Shown: positions 55,376 to 64,000 of the stretch, piece after piece
How positions within the stretch are numbered: position 1 is the first letter of the stretch
How the letters are laid out: every line of letters begins with the position of its first letter
Assembly (NCBI GenBank): GCA_964035575.1
Contig: OZ037856.1
Location: forward strand, 310,001 to 374,000
DNA: 64,000 nucleotides
From: Rhynchopus sp. YZ270_cl-10
Lineage: Eukaryota > Euglenozoa > Diplonemea > Diplonemida > Diplonemidae
Direction of reading: 5' to 3'
The notes under the pieces: generated by a model
The model's input: the letters and a program-made list of their open reading frames with translations, nothing else
Databases searched by the model: none
What the model was told of the DNA's origin: nothing
Translations under genes and position numbers: made by a program

Positions 55376-55555
55376 TCAGTTTTTTGATGTGGAACTCTTA
55401 GCGCTGGACAGCGCCTTGAGCCAGAACTGGTGCAGCGGGTTTGTGGCGCTTACGCGGCTGACTTCTGAGGAAGATGAGGAAGACGATGACGATGAGTCAC
55501 TTGTGTTCGTGTCGGACTCACTCTCCACAGGTGCCCTCGCACGTTTTTTGAGGTC
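55376..55555 (-). CDS. Possible orphan 3' exon, Ser-rich
   Basis: A 60-codon open minus frame ends in a stop and follows an AG. It reads LKKRARAPVESES, a Ser10 run, and SRVSATNPLHQFWLKALSSA. Codon use is GC-rich, like real exons here and unlike the AT-rich surroundings. No upstream exon or ATG was found. It lies between two related palindromes, so it may be a captured or stranded exon. Confidence 0.3.
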   Translation of the reverse strand, partial: DLKKRARAPVESESDTNTSDSSSSSSSSSSEVSRVSATNPLHQFWLKALSSAKSSTSKN

Positions 55556-56392
55556 TCATTTGGGATTTTTTGATGAAAATTTGGAAAAAAAAAACGTGTA
55601 AATCCGTGGTTTGTGTGATACAGAAAATTAACTCAAAAATGCGTTTGAGACCCCCAGAATGGCTCAAAATGCCTCTTTTCTGGCTTTAATTGCAAAATTG
55701 GGCCTCCAAAGGCCTCCAAAAAAATTTTCGAGAGTTCAGTTCTACGATTTTCGACCGTGAATTTATTTTTTCTGAGCGTGAATTTATTTTTTGAGCGTGA
55801 AATACCGGAAAATAAATTCACGCACCTCCTTCACGATTTTGTGAAGGGGCGTGAAATTCATGGTCTCAAGCGGGGATAAAAAAAATTTTTCACGATAAAA
55901 ACGCATCCCCCTTCACCCGTTCCCACCCATCCTGATTTAATAAAAAAAAGAGAAGTTGAAAGTGCAAACGCCTCATCGCGCATAGGCGGGGACGCAAGCT
56001 GCACTGTAATAAAATGAATGAAGATGCCAAGAACTTTTTTTTAAAAAAGGAGTTGCATCGACAAAGTATGGGGTGATTACGGGGTATCCTGCTGCCACTC
56101 TGAACACAGAAACATCACAAAAAAAAAAAAAAAAAAAATGGCAGAAAAAGTACTCCTGATCACTCCAAATTACTTTATACCCTATGTGGGAGTAAAGTTC
56201 TATACTAAAAATTGTCGGCCGATTTTTTTTTTCTTTTTTTTGCACTGCAAAACGGTGGTCTGTTTTTTTTTTTTTTTTTTGTACTCAGGTAGCTACGTAG
56301 CCTTCAGGGAGGCAATCGTGTGCTAATACAGAAAGTATCAGTCAAGGCTGTCCTTACAGACGCATGCCAAAGCGGCCGCCACATGGGTGTGG

Positions 56393-56666
56393 ACTTAAGA
56401 TTGAAGTTTCATCATTGTACTAGCCCAGGGAGGGTTCCCGGCTACCGGCGAGGTCTCTTCCAATCCGTTCCCTAGTTTCCTAGGGGGGCCTCCTTGGCTT
56501 CACTGGCTAGGGCTCTGCAGGTCCCTCCACACATGTTGTGTGCCTGCCTTCAGCACCCAGGGTAGCATACCCAGCACCTTTTACCCTCAGGTCAGACCTT
56601 CATAGAGTTTCAGGAGGAGTGCCACAAAAGGGCCCCCGGATGCAATTTAACGTCCAGCCCAGGACG
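56393..56666 (-). repeat. Interspersed repeat, copy A
   Basis: About 270 bp that match 59499-59724 in reverse complement with scattered indels. Shared blocks include CTTAAGATTGAAG, GGAGGGTTCCCGGCTACCGG, CTGCAGGTCCCTCCACACAT and GGAGTGCCACAAA. It ends near a T/A-rich tail, as a SINE would. No tRNA-like A or B box is certain. Confidence 0.65.
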
Positions 56667-58396
56667 TTTTTTTTGTTTTTTTTTCAAAAGAAAAAACAAA
56701 AAAAAAAGAATTTAGAAATGGGTCTCTCGAGGTCGGGGTAGAGGGACACAACATGCACGCACACACATCTAGAGGGGGGTTGAATGAAATTCGAAGGGTT
56801 TCACACAAAAAAAAAAAAAAAAAATTGGGGGTATTTCAAAAAGATAGGGAATAAAAGTAGGTTCAGTGCCTATGATACAGGCGGGGGAGTGAGGGAGGGG
56901 GGGAGAAGTGATCTATGGTGGGATTTGACACAAAAAGCAAAAAAAAAAAAAAAAAAAAAAATTGAAAAAGAATGCACATAGTACCGTACACACATCCTTT
57001 AAAAAAAAAATGCAAACCTAAGTCAAAGAAAGCTTACACGATGAATGTTCCTCGTGCACACACCTACAAAAAAAAAATGAGTACTGGATAAAACTGTCCA
57101 TTTCGTCTGGAGAGGGTGTATTGTGTTGGTCCTCCTTACTATGACGAGTACTAAAAAAAGGGGGGGAGGAAAGTTAGATGAGCCTAAACCCTCACTGTGT
57201 TTAGTCTGATTAGATTATTCTTTGGTTTATTCACCTGTGTTTAGTCACTTTTTTTAAAGGGTGATTTTTTTTGTTTGCATTGCAACAACGCGCCTCTGGG
57301 AGGCAGACAACCAAATAGGCGGGTGTTTTGGGATTTCCCCTCCCCCTCTTTATTGGCAAAAAAGACTAGATTCTGATTCTGTACAAATAACAAAGGAGGG
57401 GTAAAGGGGCTTTTTACACATTTTCAAATGTTTTTCAAAAATACATTTGGAGTACGGGGGGAGTTTAAATATACCACATGGTGACCTTGTTACCTTTTTT
57501 TTGGCGTACAAAAGACGTACAAAAGTACTAAAATTACACTTTATTTTCGGCCCAGCTACACTAAAGGAAAAAAAAAAGATAACAAGGCTGCCATGCATCA
57601 TGCACATAAGAATATGTTGGGCTCTGCATTTGAAGTTAGGAATCCGCCCCTACTGTGCTAATGTCAATAGCCAATTGCATTGTCATTACCAATATTAGCA
57701 CAGCCACCCAACATATTAGGCACATAATCGCAACACTCATCTTTAAAAAAACACGTCAGAAAACTCGCTTCGATTTTTTTTTTCTTCTTTGTGAAAGACA
57801 TTGTTGGCGAGTGTGTTACGAGGAATCACTTTTGAGTGTTCAACAAGGTTGTGGCCATAAAGGGTTTGAATTTTGAATTTTGATTTATTTATTTATTTTT
57901 GAATAGCACATCGTATTTCCCCTATGTCATTGAAAAACACCATTTTGCACTGTACTCTAGTTTCACAAAAAAAAAAAATTCATCTCCCCTGTCTCCAACA
58001 AAACAAAGAAAAGACGCGGCAGTTAGATTAAAAAAGAACTTTGTTGTTGTGTTTAAAATTGTAGGTTGACGTGGTGTGTCGCTTTTGTGCAATCAACCAC
58101 TGAATTTCACCCCCCAAAAAAGGGGGCTTTTTTAAAAAATCCCTCAGTTTTAGATCTTTCAAGCAAGCTTTCAAATGCAAAAAAAAGGGGGAGTATTTCG
58201 TTTTCTTTTTCGATGGGGTAAAATAAATCCTTGTTAACACAGACGGAATGGGAAAAAAAAGGTCTTTTTTTTAAGGTGATACTTTGGATACAACGGGTCT
58301 GGGATAGTTTAACTGGGGGTTTTTCTTTTTACATTTGTTTCTTCCTTTTTTTTACCAATCTACATAGGAAAAGAGGGAACACGCCCACGGAAGGTT

Positions 58397-59189
58397 TTAA
58401 TTCCATCGGGGCCTCATGATGGCATTGGCCATGGCCTGTCTCTCCTTGAGTTTGTGGCCGCCTCTGTACTCATTGACACGCATATAATTGAGCGGCACGC
58501 GCTTTACCGGATACGAATCGACAAAGTCATATGCGTTCTCCTTGCTTGGGGTGATTCCAGAGCGGAGTTCGTGAACGTTCATCGGAATTCCGGGGATTCC
58601 TTGTTGGTTCGCCTGCGGTCTCTCAGACTCATGCACAAGAGCAGCACGCACGTCTTTTTGAATGGCCTGTAAATGGGTGAGGATTGGGAGGTCGTTTTGC
58701 GTTATGAGGGGGGTGCGCATACCTCAAGCTTCTGAATGCGCGACTCCAGTGTCGGCGCTGTGGCCACATCAAGCAGGTCTTCAGTGTTGATTGCAGCACG
58801 TTCGCTTGAGAGGCTTGCTCTACCACGGGGCTGTAGTGGGTTGAATATGTACATCGCAGTGGAATCAAAGAAGTTTGGAGACCTAATCCAGTCTCAAGGT
58901 GGTTGTTTGAGTGGAGAGCAAAAGGGTGGGGGGTTTTGTTAAGATCTGTGTTGCATACCGAGGCCTCGTGGAAGTAGGCAAAGTCGTCACGCACGGCACC
59001 CCTGTCGACACTCATGCTGCGGCGCTGCTTGGGTGCCGTGCTGCCGTATCTGCTGTCGTGTGCTGAGTTCGAACGCCTCGTAGAGCCGCCACTGCCACCT
59101 CCAGAGGAGCGGGTCTGTGTTGGGTGGTGATTGGTAGTGTTGTGCAGACTCTGCTTGACTTTCGTTGTGATCAGAGATTTATACACCAT
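58397..59189 (-). CDS. Small basic protein of unknown function
   Basis: Three exons (59189-58959, 58830-58723, 58666-58397), all phase 0, give 202 residues. The N-terminal third is Ser/Gly/Arg-rich and basic (TRSSGGGSGGSTRRSNSAHD, APKQRRSMSVDRGAVRDDF). A short helix (TLESRIQKLEAIQKDVRAAL) could form a coiled coil. The C-terminal part (NVHELRSGITPSKENAYDF, PLNYMRVNEYRGGHKLKERQ) is well-ordered looking and probably the conserved core. No family is recognised; composition suits a microtubule- or flagellum-associated protein. Splices are well supported by GTATG donors and CTACAG/TTACAG acceptors. Confidence 0.8.
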
Positions 59190-59725
59190 AGTAGAACTGA
59201 GGCTGAACCTCACTTTTGAAAAAAAAAAAAAACTTTTGCAGATTTGGAGAAAAAGTTTTTTGCGTTTTTTTGGGGAACTGGGTTGCTGACCGCACCATGA
59301 AATCCCGTACCATACAGGCTGTACCCAATTTTTTTTTGCCTGCGGCGCCATTTTTCCTTTTTTGCTCCGCAAAAAAGGGTTCGTTGAGTGACTCTGTCGT
59401 GTAAAAGGCTAGATTTTTACACCGTACCCCAATTTTTTTTCGCCTGCGGCGCCATTTTATATTATTTTCTTTTTGCTCCGCAAAAAGAAATAGAGCCACG
59501 TCCTGATATGGACGTGGAAAATTGCATCCGGGTGCCCTTTGTGGCACTCCTCCTGAAGGGGTGAAAGGTGCTGGGAATGCTACCCTGGGTGCTGAAGTCA
59601 GGCACGGTACATGTGTGGAGGGACCTGCAGGAGCCCTAGCCAGTGAAGCCATTAGGCCCTAGGAAACTAGCCGGTAGCCGGGAACCCTCCCTAGGCAGTA
59701 CACCGATGATTCTTCAATCTTAAGT
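59190..59725. other. Intergenic: tandem duplicate and interspersed repeat
   Basis: Two direct copies of a GTACCC...GCCTGCGGCGCCATTTT...TTTTTGCTCCGC segment lie at 59321-59375 and 59424-59480. The interspersed repeat copy B at 59499-59724 abuts the zinc-knuckle gene's last exon. Confidence 0.6.
59499..59724 (+). repeat. Interspersed repeat, copy B
   Basis: Reverse-complement partner of 56393-56666. It ends CTTCAATCTTAAG one base before the stop codon of the zinc-knuckle gene, so that gene's 3' end lies at or within the repeat. Confidence 0.65.
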
Positions 59726-62684
59726 TCATTTCTTCCAAAAAAGCCCCTCCGTGCCTCCAGCCCCCTCAGGAACAGCAACCTCACTTTTTTTTGCACTTTT
59801 GGTAAGGAAAAAAATCGTATATAATAGCCTGGTTCATGGATGTCCAAAGTACTTGAAGTATATCAAGTACTTGATCCCCCAAAAAACCCAATACTTGATA
59901 CTTGAAGTACTTGACACCCTATTTTTTTTTCTAGTACTTTTTTACTTGTTCTCCCTCTGTCAAGTACTTTTTTCACAAAAAAAAACATCAAGTACTTGAT
60001 CAAGTACAAAAAAAAGTGGGTACTTGATCAAGTACTTGACGTTTTTTTGCGAAAACAAGTACTTGACAGACTCTGCCAGAGGGTAAAAAAGTAAAAAAGT
60101 ACGAGAAAAAAAAATAGGGTATCAAGTACTTGATTTATGTCAAGTACTTGATCCATCTTCAAGTACTTGACTGTCATTTTGAGAGGAAAAAAAAGGGGGG
60201 GTCAAGTACTTCAAGTGCCATAAAAAATCCGAAAAAAGTACTTCAAGTACTTTGGACACCCATGACTGGTTGTGATGTTACGAAAAAAAAAAATGAATCT
60301 TAGAAATTTAAAACGAAAAGAAAGAAAGAAAGAAAAAACCTGCATACCTGCCAATCCGTGTAGGTCGGTGCTGGTGCACGAAGCCTTGGTGGTGCCTTCT
60401 GGCGTCTTGGCAGCGGGATGTCTGCTGTGGACCTGCGTGGGACGGAGAGCCCGCGCTGTGCTGGGTGCGGCTCGGGGACGTCGCCACGTGGTGCGTAGCC
60501 CTCTGAGGAGGAGACGCGTCCGGAGCGTGAGCTGGACCTGGGTGAGCTGACGACCTCGCGGCGGATCTGTGGGTCGCTTGTTGCGTGTGGGACGGGCTTG
60601 GCGGGGTTTGTGGGGTGTACGGCTGGGTGAGAGCCGCGTGCAGAGGAGGGCGCAGAGCCACCCATGTCGTCGATGTGCGTCATCTTGTTCTTCATCTGCG
60701 CGATGGCGTCGTGCAGCTTCTTGTTCTCAGACTGCAGCTTCTTGATGACGTTCTGCTTCCTCCCACTTGGCGACACAGTGTCCACACTCACATTCGCACT
60801 CTGCGGCAACGTCGTGTTCACATTCAAGCTTGCCCTCGGCGGCTGTGTGGGGGTGTTGCTTCTGCTGGTTCTCCCCGATGGGTTGCCCTGGCTGGGCACA
60901 CTCTCACGACGCTCCCACTCACGGAACCGCGACTGGATCCCACTGAAGTCCGGTGTGACGCGGTTGATGCGGGCCTGAAGACGCTCGCTGACGGGGGGGA
61001 TCGTTGCGAAGGTGCCTGCCTGGGTGGACTGGCGATGCGCTGTTCCGGAGGAGTCAAACTTCTGTTCACGACGGATCATCGGGCAGTCCTTTGTGTAGTG
61101 ACCGGTTTCGTGGCATTTGACGCACTCAACCTCACGGCGGAGCTCATCAATCTCACGCAGGTGTGTGAAGGCATGCCTCTCCCGCTCGATCCCCACCTCC
61201 TTGCGAGGTGGCGACGGAGGTGCCCCAAAGGCGCACCCATGGTAGCCCTCCACCTTGCGTGGCGGGAGTGCCGCCTGCGGCTGGTTCACCACCATCCATG
61301 AATGCCGTCTCCTCTTCTCCTTGCTCACACCACGCAGCTGCGTCTGCCAGCCTTGGTTCGGCTTCAACACTGGCTCACTCTTACGCGACTTTCTTGGTCT
61401 AGGCGGTGCAGTATTTCTCCCTTCTGCAGACCGTGCCGTTAAGGGCGCTGTGCCTTCATGCGAATGCGAGCTTCCTGAAGGCGCAGATGCTCCTACCGTA
61501 GCGGTTGGCGTCAACGGGACGTGCAGGGGTGCGCACTGTGCGTCCTCCTCTGAGGGCACGGCGTTGTCCTGGTAGTCCTCACCCTCTTCGTAGGCTTCGT
61601 TGTCTGATGCGGCGCTGCCGGCTTGTTTGATGGAGGGGGCAGTGTCTTGTCTGTTGAGCTCTTTCATGGAGAGCGAGCTTGCGGTCTGGTGTAGGGAGTT
61701 TTCTTGTGGTGTGTTGTCGATGCGGTGCATGGCGATGGAGCTGGCGGAGGTGGCCATGCGTGGAAAGGATTGGTCCTGCTGGGTCTCCTCCAACTCCACA
61801 GGGCGCAGCGACAGCGAGCTGGCCTGCGAGGTGATGCGTTGCATCGATATGTCCTGCTCCACCAGCCGTGCAGAAAGAGAGCTCTGCGTATCCTGAAACT
61901 GCCGCGACCCCTTCCCCTCAAACCGCAGACTCTCCGAAGACACATCCCTCGCCGCGCTCTCAGCCTTGGAAGGATGCTTCGGTGTGTCCTCCCCTCCGAT
62001 GTACACACGGTTGCCACTTCTCGTTCTCGTCACCCCAGGGGAGTTCAGGTCGGTATGAGTATCCGAATTCAAACGGGGAGGCAAAACAGGACTGCCGTTC
62101 TCAAGCACCTCCTCAAACATCAGGCTTTCTGCATAAGATTTGCCGGGGCTGTGCACTTCTTCGAAGGTAAGCGATTCGCCTCCAATAGTCGTGCAAGACC
62201 CGCGAGGGATGGGGATCCCTGCGCGGGGTCTCGGGGAATGCGACCCACCCCGCCGACGGATCGCGCTGAGGGTGAGCTTTTCATTCCCAGGCGAGCGCAG
62301 TGGGGTGGCGGTGTCCTCCATGAAGACAAGCGATTCGCCGAACGACGTGGCCATGGACTTTGTGTAGCGTGGGTCGCGTGAGAGGGAGCGGCCTGATATC
62401 AGCATGGGGGATGCGGTTGTGTCTGAGTCGAGGGTTATGTCGCGTGTCATCTCGCGTGTCGGGGAGGCAGGGTTGAATGATAAGCGTGTGTCCGTGGACG
62501 ATGTGGAGGAGGAGCTGCTGCTGCTGCTGCTGCTGCCACGTCGCCTGCCCTCGTTGAGCTGCGCCTTCGTGCTCTCGCTTGAACTCGAGCTTGAAGAGCT
62601 GCTGCTGCTGCTGGAGCTCGGTGAGCTCGTCGACGTCATGCTAGTGGAGCTTGCTCCATGCTCTCTACGGCGCTCTCTTGCCAT
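59726..62684 (-). CDS. CCHC zinc-knuckle protein with repeated ESLxFEE motifs
   Basis: A 779-codon exon (62684-60348) ends at a GTATG donor. A phase-0 acceptor at 59779 adds VAVPEGAGGTEGLFWKK, giving 796 residues. One zinc knuckle, CVKCHETGHYTKDC (C-x2-C-x4-H-x4-C), predicts binding of single-stranded RNA. The N-terminus has poly-Ser runs, then four spaced copies of a short motif (GESLVFMED, GESLTFEEV, AESLMFEEV, SESLRFEG) and later SSLSLRPVE-like repeats, perhaps docking sites. A coiled coil (VIKKLQSENKKLHDAIAQMK) lies in the C-terminal third. The intron holds a 431 bp foldback element. The last exon is inferred from frame and splice sites only; reading through the intron instead would add a short Phe-rich tail. 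Confidence 0.8.
59835..60265. mobile_element. 431 bp foldback element full of AAGTACTTGA repeats
   Basis: The ends CATGGATGTCCAAAGTACTT and AAGTACTTTGGACACCCATG are complementary with one mismatch, and CTGGTT flanks both sides (59829-59834, 60266-60271) as a likely target duplication. Nearly the whole element is one long inverted repeat centred near 60010, with about ten copies of AAGTACTTGA or its variants, itself nearly palindromic. No coding capacity. The RTGTCCAAA ends recall some hAT elements, though a 6 bp rather than 8 bp duplication argues against that. It lies inside an intron of the zinc-knuckle gene. Confidence 0.75.
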
Positions 62685-62956
62685 AGCCAAACCGTCGCCT
62701 CAGGAAGAGGCGTGTATATGGGCTCCTGGAGGGAGGGTGTGGGGGAGGAGGGGGAGGGGAGGAGGAGGGGTGTGTGAAAGAGAGGTGGGTGTGTATGCAT
62801 ATTCTCGGGGCAAAGTGGATATCATTAATATAGTCCCCCAGTCCCTGTTCCCGCCCCCCTTCACCGTTTGTCTGGCTGTAGTGCCAGTCAGTTTGGTCCC
62901 AGTGAAAGAAAACCCCCTACCCACCCAAAAAATATAAAAAAAAGAAAGGTATGGTC

Positions 62957-64000
62957 TTATTGAGGGGTCGGTGCAAGTCCGCTGCCTTTGGGCATTTTTT
63001 TCTTTTTAGTGGTCGTGTCGTCCTCAACGTCCTTCTTTTTGTAAAGGTGTGGTGCGATTTCTGAGAGCCATTCCCCCTTGATCTCGATGACCTGCCGCAT
63101 GTACTCCTTCGAGGTCTGGATGAGCTCGTGGAAGACAATCCATTTCGGGCCTTCCTTCATAACGTCCTTGCCGTCGCGGCGCTCTGTCTTAGGTGCCATG
63201 AAGCTGCTGGGATGGATCCAGACGTCCTGTGGTTAATAAGAGAGTAACAAAAAGAGGGTAACAAAAATTGGTACAAAAACGTTTAACAAAGGGAGGTAAG
63301 ATGACCTGAGCCTCAAGGCATAGTCAACCGGCAAATATCGTGGGTAATGTTGCCCCATATTTTTTTTTTTTTTGGAAAAAAATGCAGTTGAGGGGGGAGA
63401 AAGCCATACCGCTTCGTTTTTGACAATCGGGTTGCGTGTTTTGTAGGATTTGCCGTCGCGGTTGCGTGTGGCAGAGTTGTAGAAAAACCCTGAGGTGATG
63501 CATTTGAGGAGCTGCTCTTGTGTGCCCTCGCGGACAAGCTCGATCTCGGCACGCTCAGCAAGCATGGCCATTTGCTCGCGGATGTCTCTCGCCCTCCGCA
63601 TGGATCGTGCCTGCACAAAGTTCGTGAAACACCAGTTGTCTGAGAAGTTCGAGTCCTGCCACTCCTCGTACACAGTGCACAGCGCAAGATGGTCGCCGCC
63701 CCCCTTAAAGAAGCTCTGGATAGTGTTCTGCCCATCACGCTTCTGGTTCCGCGGGATATGGAAAATGGAGTTCCCCACAGAGAGCATAGCGCAGATGGTG
63801 ACCACCTGGTCCGACACACCAAAGTCTTTCGACACACACATCATCTTAGAGAGCTGCGGGTCCAAAGGGAACTCTGCCATCATGCGGCCCACCTTCGTTA
63901 GCTTCCGTTCGTCGTTAATAGCGCCGAGGGTGAAGAGCTGAAGATACGCTCTTTTGAGTGTATCAATCGAAGGACAATCGAGGAACTCAAACTTTTCAAT
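62957..64000 (-). CDS. DEAH-box spliceosomal helicase, PRP2/DHX16 type, 5' part outside the window
   Basis: Two exons are visible: 64000-63410 (open at the right edge) and 63226-62957. They cover the C-terminal winged-helix, ratchet and OB-fold part of a DEAH helicase. Family-typical segments are TLKRAYLQLFTLGAI, GRMMAEFPLDPQLSKMM, ICAMLSVGNSIFHIPRN, GGGDHLALCTVYEEW, WCFTNFVQARSMRRARDIRE, and after the splice VWIHPSSFMAPK, WIVFHELIQTSKEYMRQV. The end, EIAPHLYKKKDVEDD then KKKKMPKGSG, matches PRP2/DHX16 better than PRP16, PRP22 or PRP43. PRP2 remodels the spliceosome before the first catalytic step. The helicase core with the DEAH motif lies beyond the window. Confidence 0.9.

Larger units (their letters stand above)
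53682..58396. other. Gene-poor 4.7 kb with repeats, palindromes and homopolymers
   Basis: Holds family III copies (54046, 54652, 54700, 57173), family II copies (54900-54946, 55068-55110), a large palindrome (55131-55272), a related palindrome (55793-55823), a 274 bp repeat shared with 59499-59724 (56393-56666) and a nested inverted repeat (about 57608-57725). One exon-like minus frame lies at 55376-55555. No complete gene could be assembled. Confidence 0.6.

Noticed and set aside
55793-55823. Terminal inverted repeats making 55131-55823 one transposon
   Set aside because: The two palindromes are related, but each is self-complementary and no target duplication flanks the whole, so two separate insertions are as likely.
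56138-56326. Plus-strand frame starting MAEKVLLITPNYFIPYVG
   Set aside because: The first 30 codons look plausible, but the frame then runs through T homopolymers, lies on the non-coding strand of the array and has no splice partner.
59829-60271. CRISPR-like array of AAGTACTTGA units
   Set aside because: Units are palindromic, spacers vary from none to tens of bases, and the whole is a foldback element in a eukaryotic intron.
1-64000. Retroelements, viral genes, rRNA or organelle DNA
   Set aside because: No reverse transcriptase, integrase, capsid or rRNA motif was recognised on either strand.

Overview
This is 64 kb of nuclear DNA from a single-celled, flagellated eukaryote. The genes encode a DNAJB-type chaperone, the Golgi tether USO1/p115, a four-domain voltage-gated channel, a kinesin, coiled-coil proteins of flagellar type and a PRP2/DHX16-type spliceosomal helicase. 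They are split by short GT-AG introns whose 5' end is nearly always GTATG or GTATA. Coding DNA is moderately GC-rich. The DNA between genes is full of A/T homopolymers, GA runs and short dispersed repeats. All 20 protein genes that I can support lie on the minus strand, and no plus-strand gene is supported. That one-way layout, together with introns, suggests a euglenozoan with polycistronic transcription, most like a diplonemid. This placement is an inference; no spliced-leader or rRNA gene is present to settle it.

Layout (transcription runs from high to low coordinates). 1-12.4 kb: end of an unrecognised conserved gene, DNAJB, a membrane-anchored TPR protein, an ankyrin-repeat protein, USO1/p115 and a small charged protein. 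12.6-17.8 kb: a 1616-residue four-domain cation channel with an unusual S/D/S/D pore ring. 19.3-25.7 kb: a secreted family-2 glycoside hydrolase, a 96-residue three-exon membrane protein, and a Pro/Glu-rich protein ending in a 2H phosphoesterase domain. 26.7-37.9 kb: two copies of a 737-739 bp hAT-type non-autonomous transposon, with a flagellar-type coiled-coil gene, a kinesin and a disordered protein between them. 40-49.3 kb: a double-PH protein, a membrane-hairpin protein, a P-loop ATPase and a basic nuclear-type protein. 49.4-53.7 kb: a 1415-residue protein built of about 14 tandem SH3-like 'LNG' repeats. 53.7-58.4 kb: a gene-poor stretch with palindromes and repeats. 58.4-64 kb: a small basic protein, a CCHC zinc-knuckle protein and the PRP2-like helicase, which runs off the right edge.

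At least three short repeat families (called I, II and III here) occur about 29 times between genes and inside introns. Every copy I found has the same orientation, antisense to the genes. Larger insertions are a 431 bp foldback element inside an intron of the zinc-knuckle gene and a 142 bp near-perfect palindrome at 55.2 kb. No CRISPR array, rRNA, recognisable tRNA, retroelement or viral gene was found. There is no evident shared pathway. The theme is flagellate cell biology (motor, axonemal-type coiled coils, channel, vesicle tether) with RNA-processing genes at the right end.
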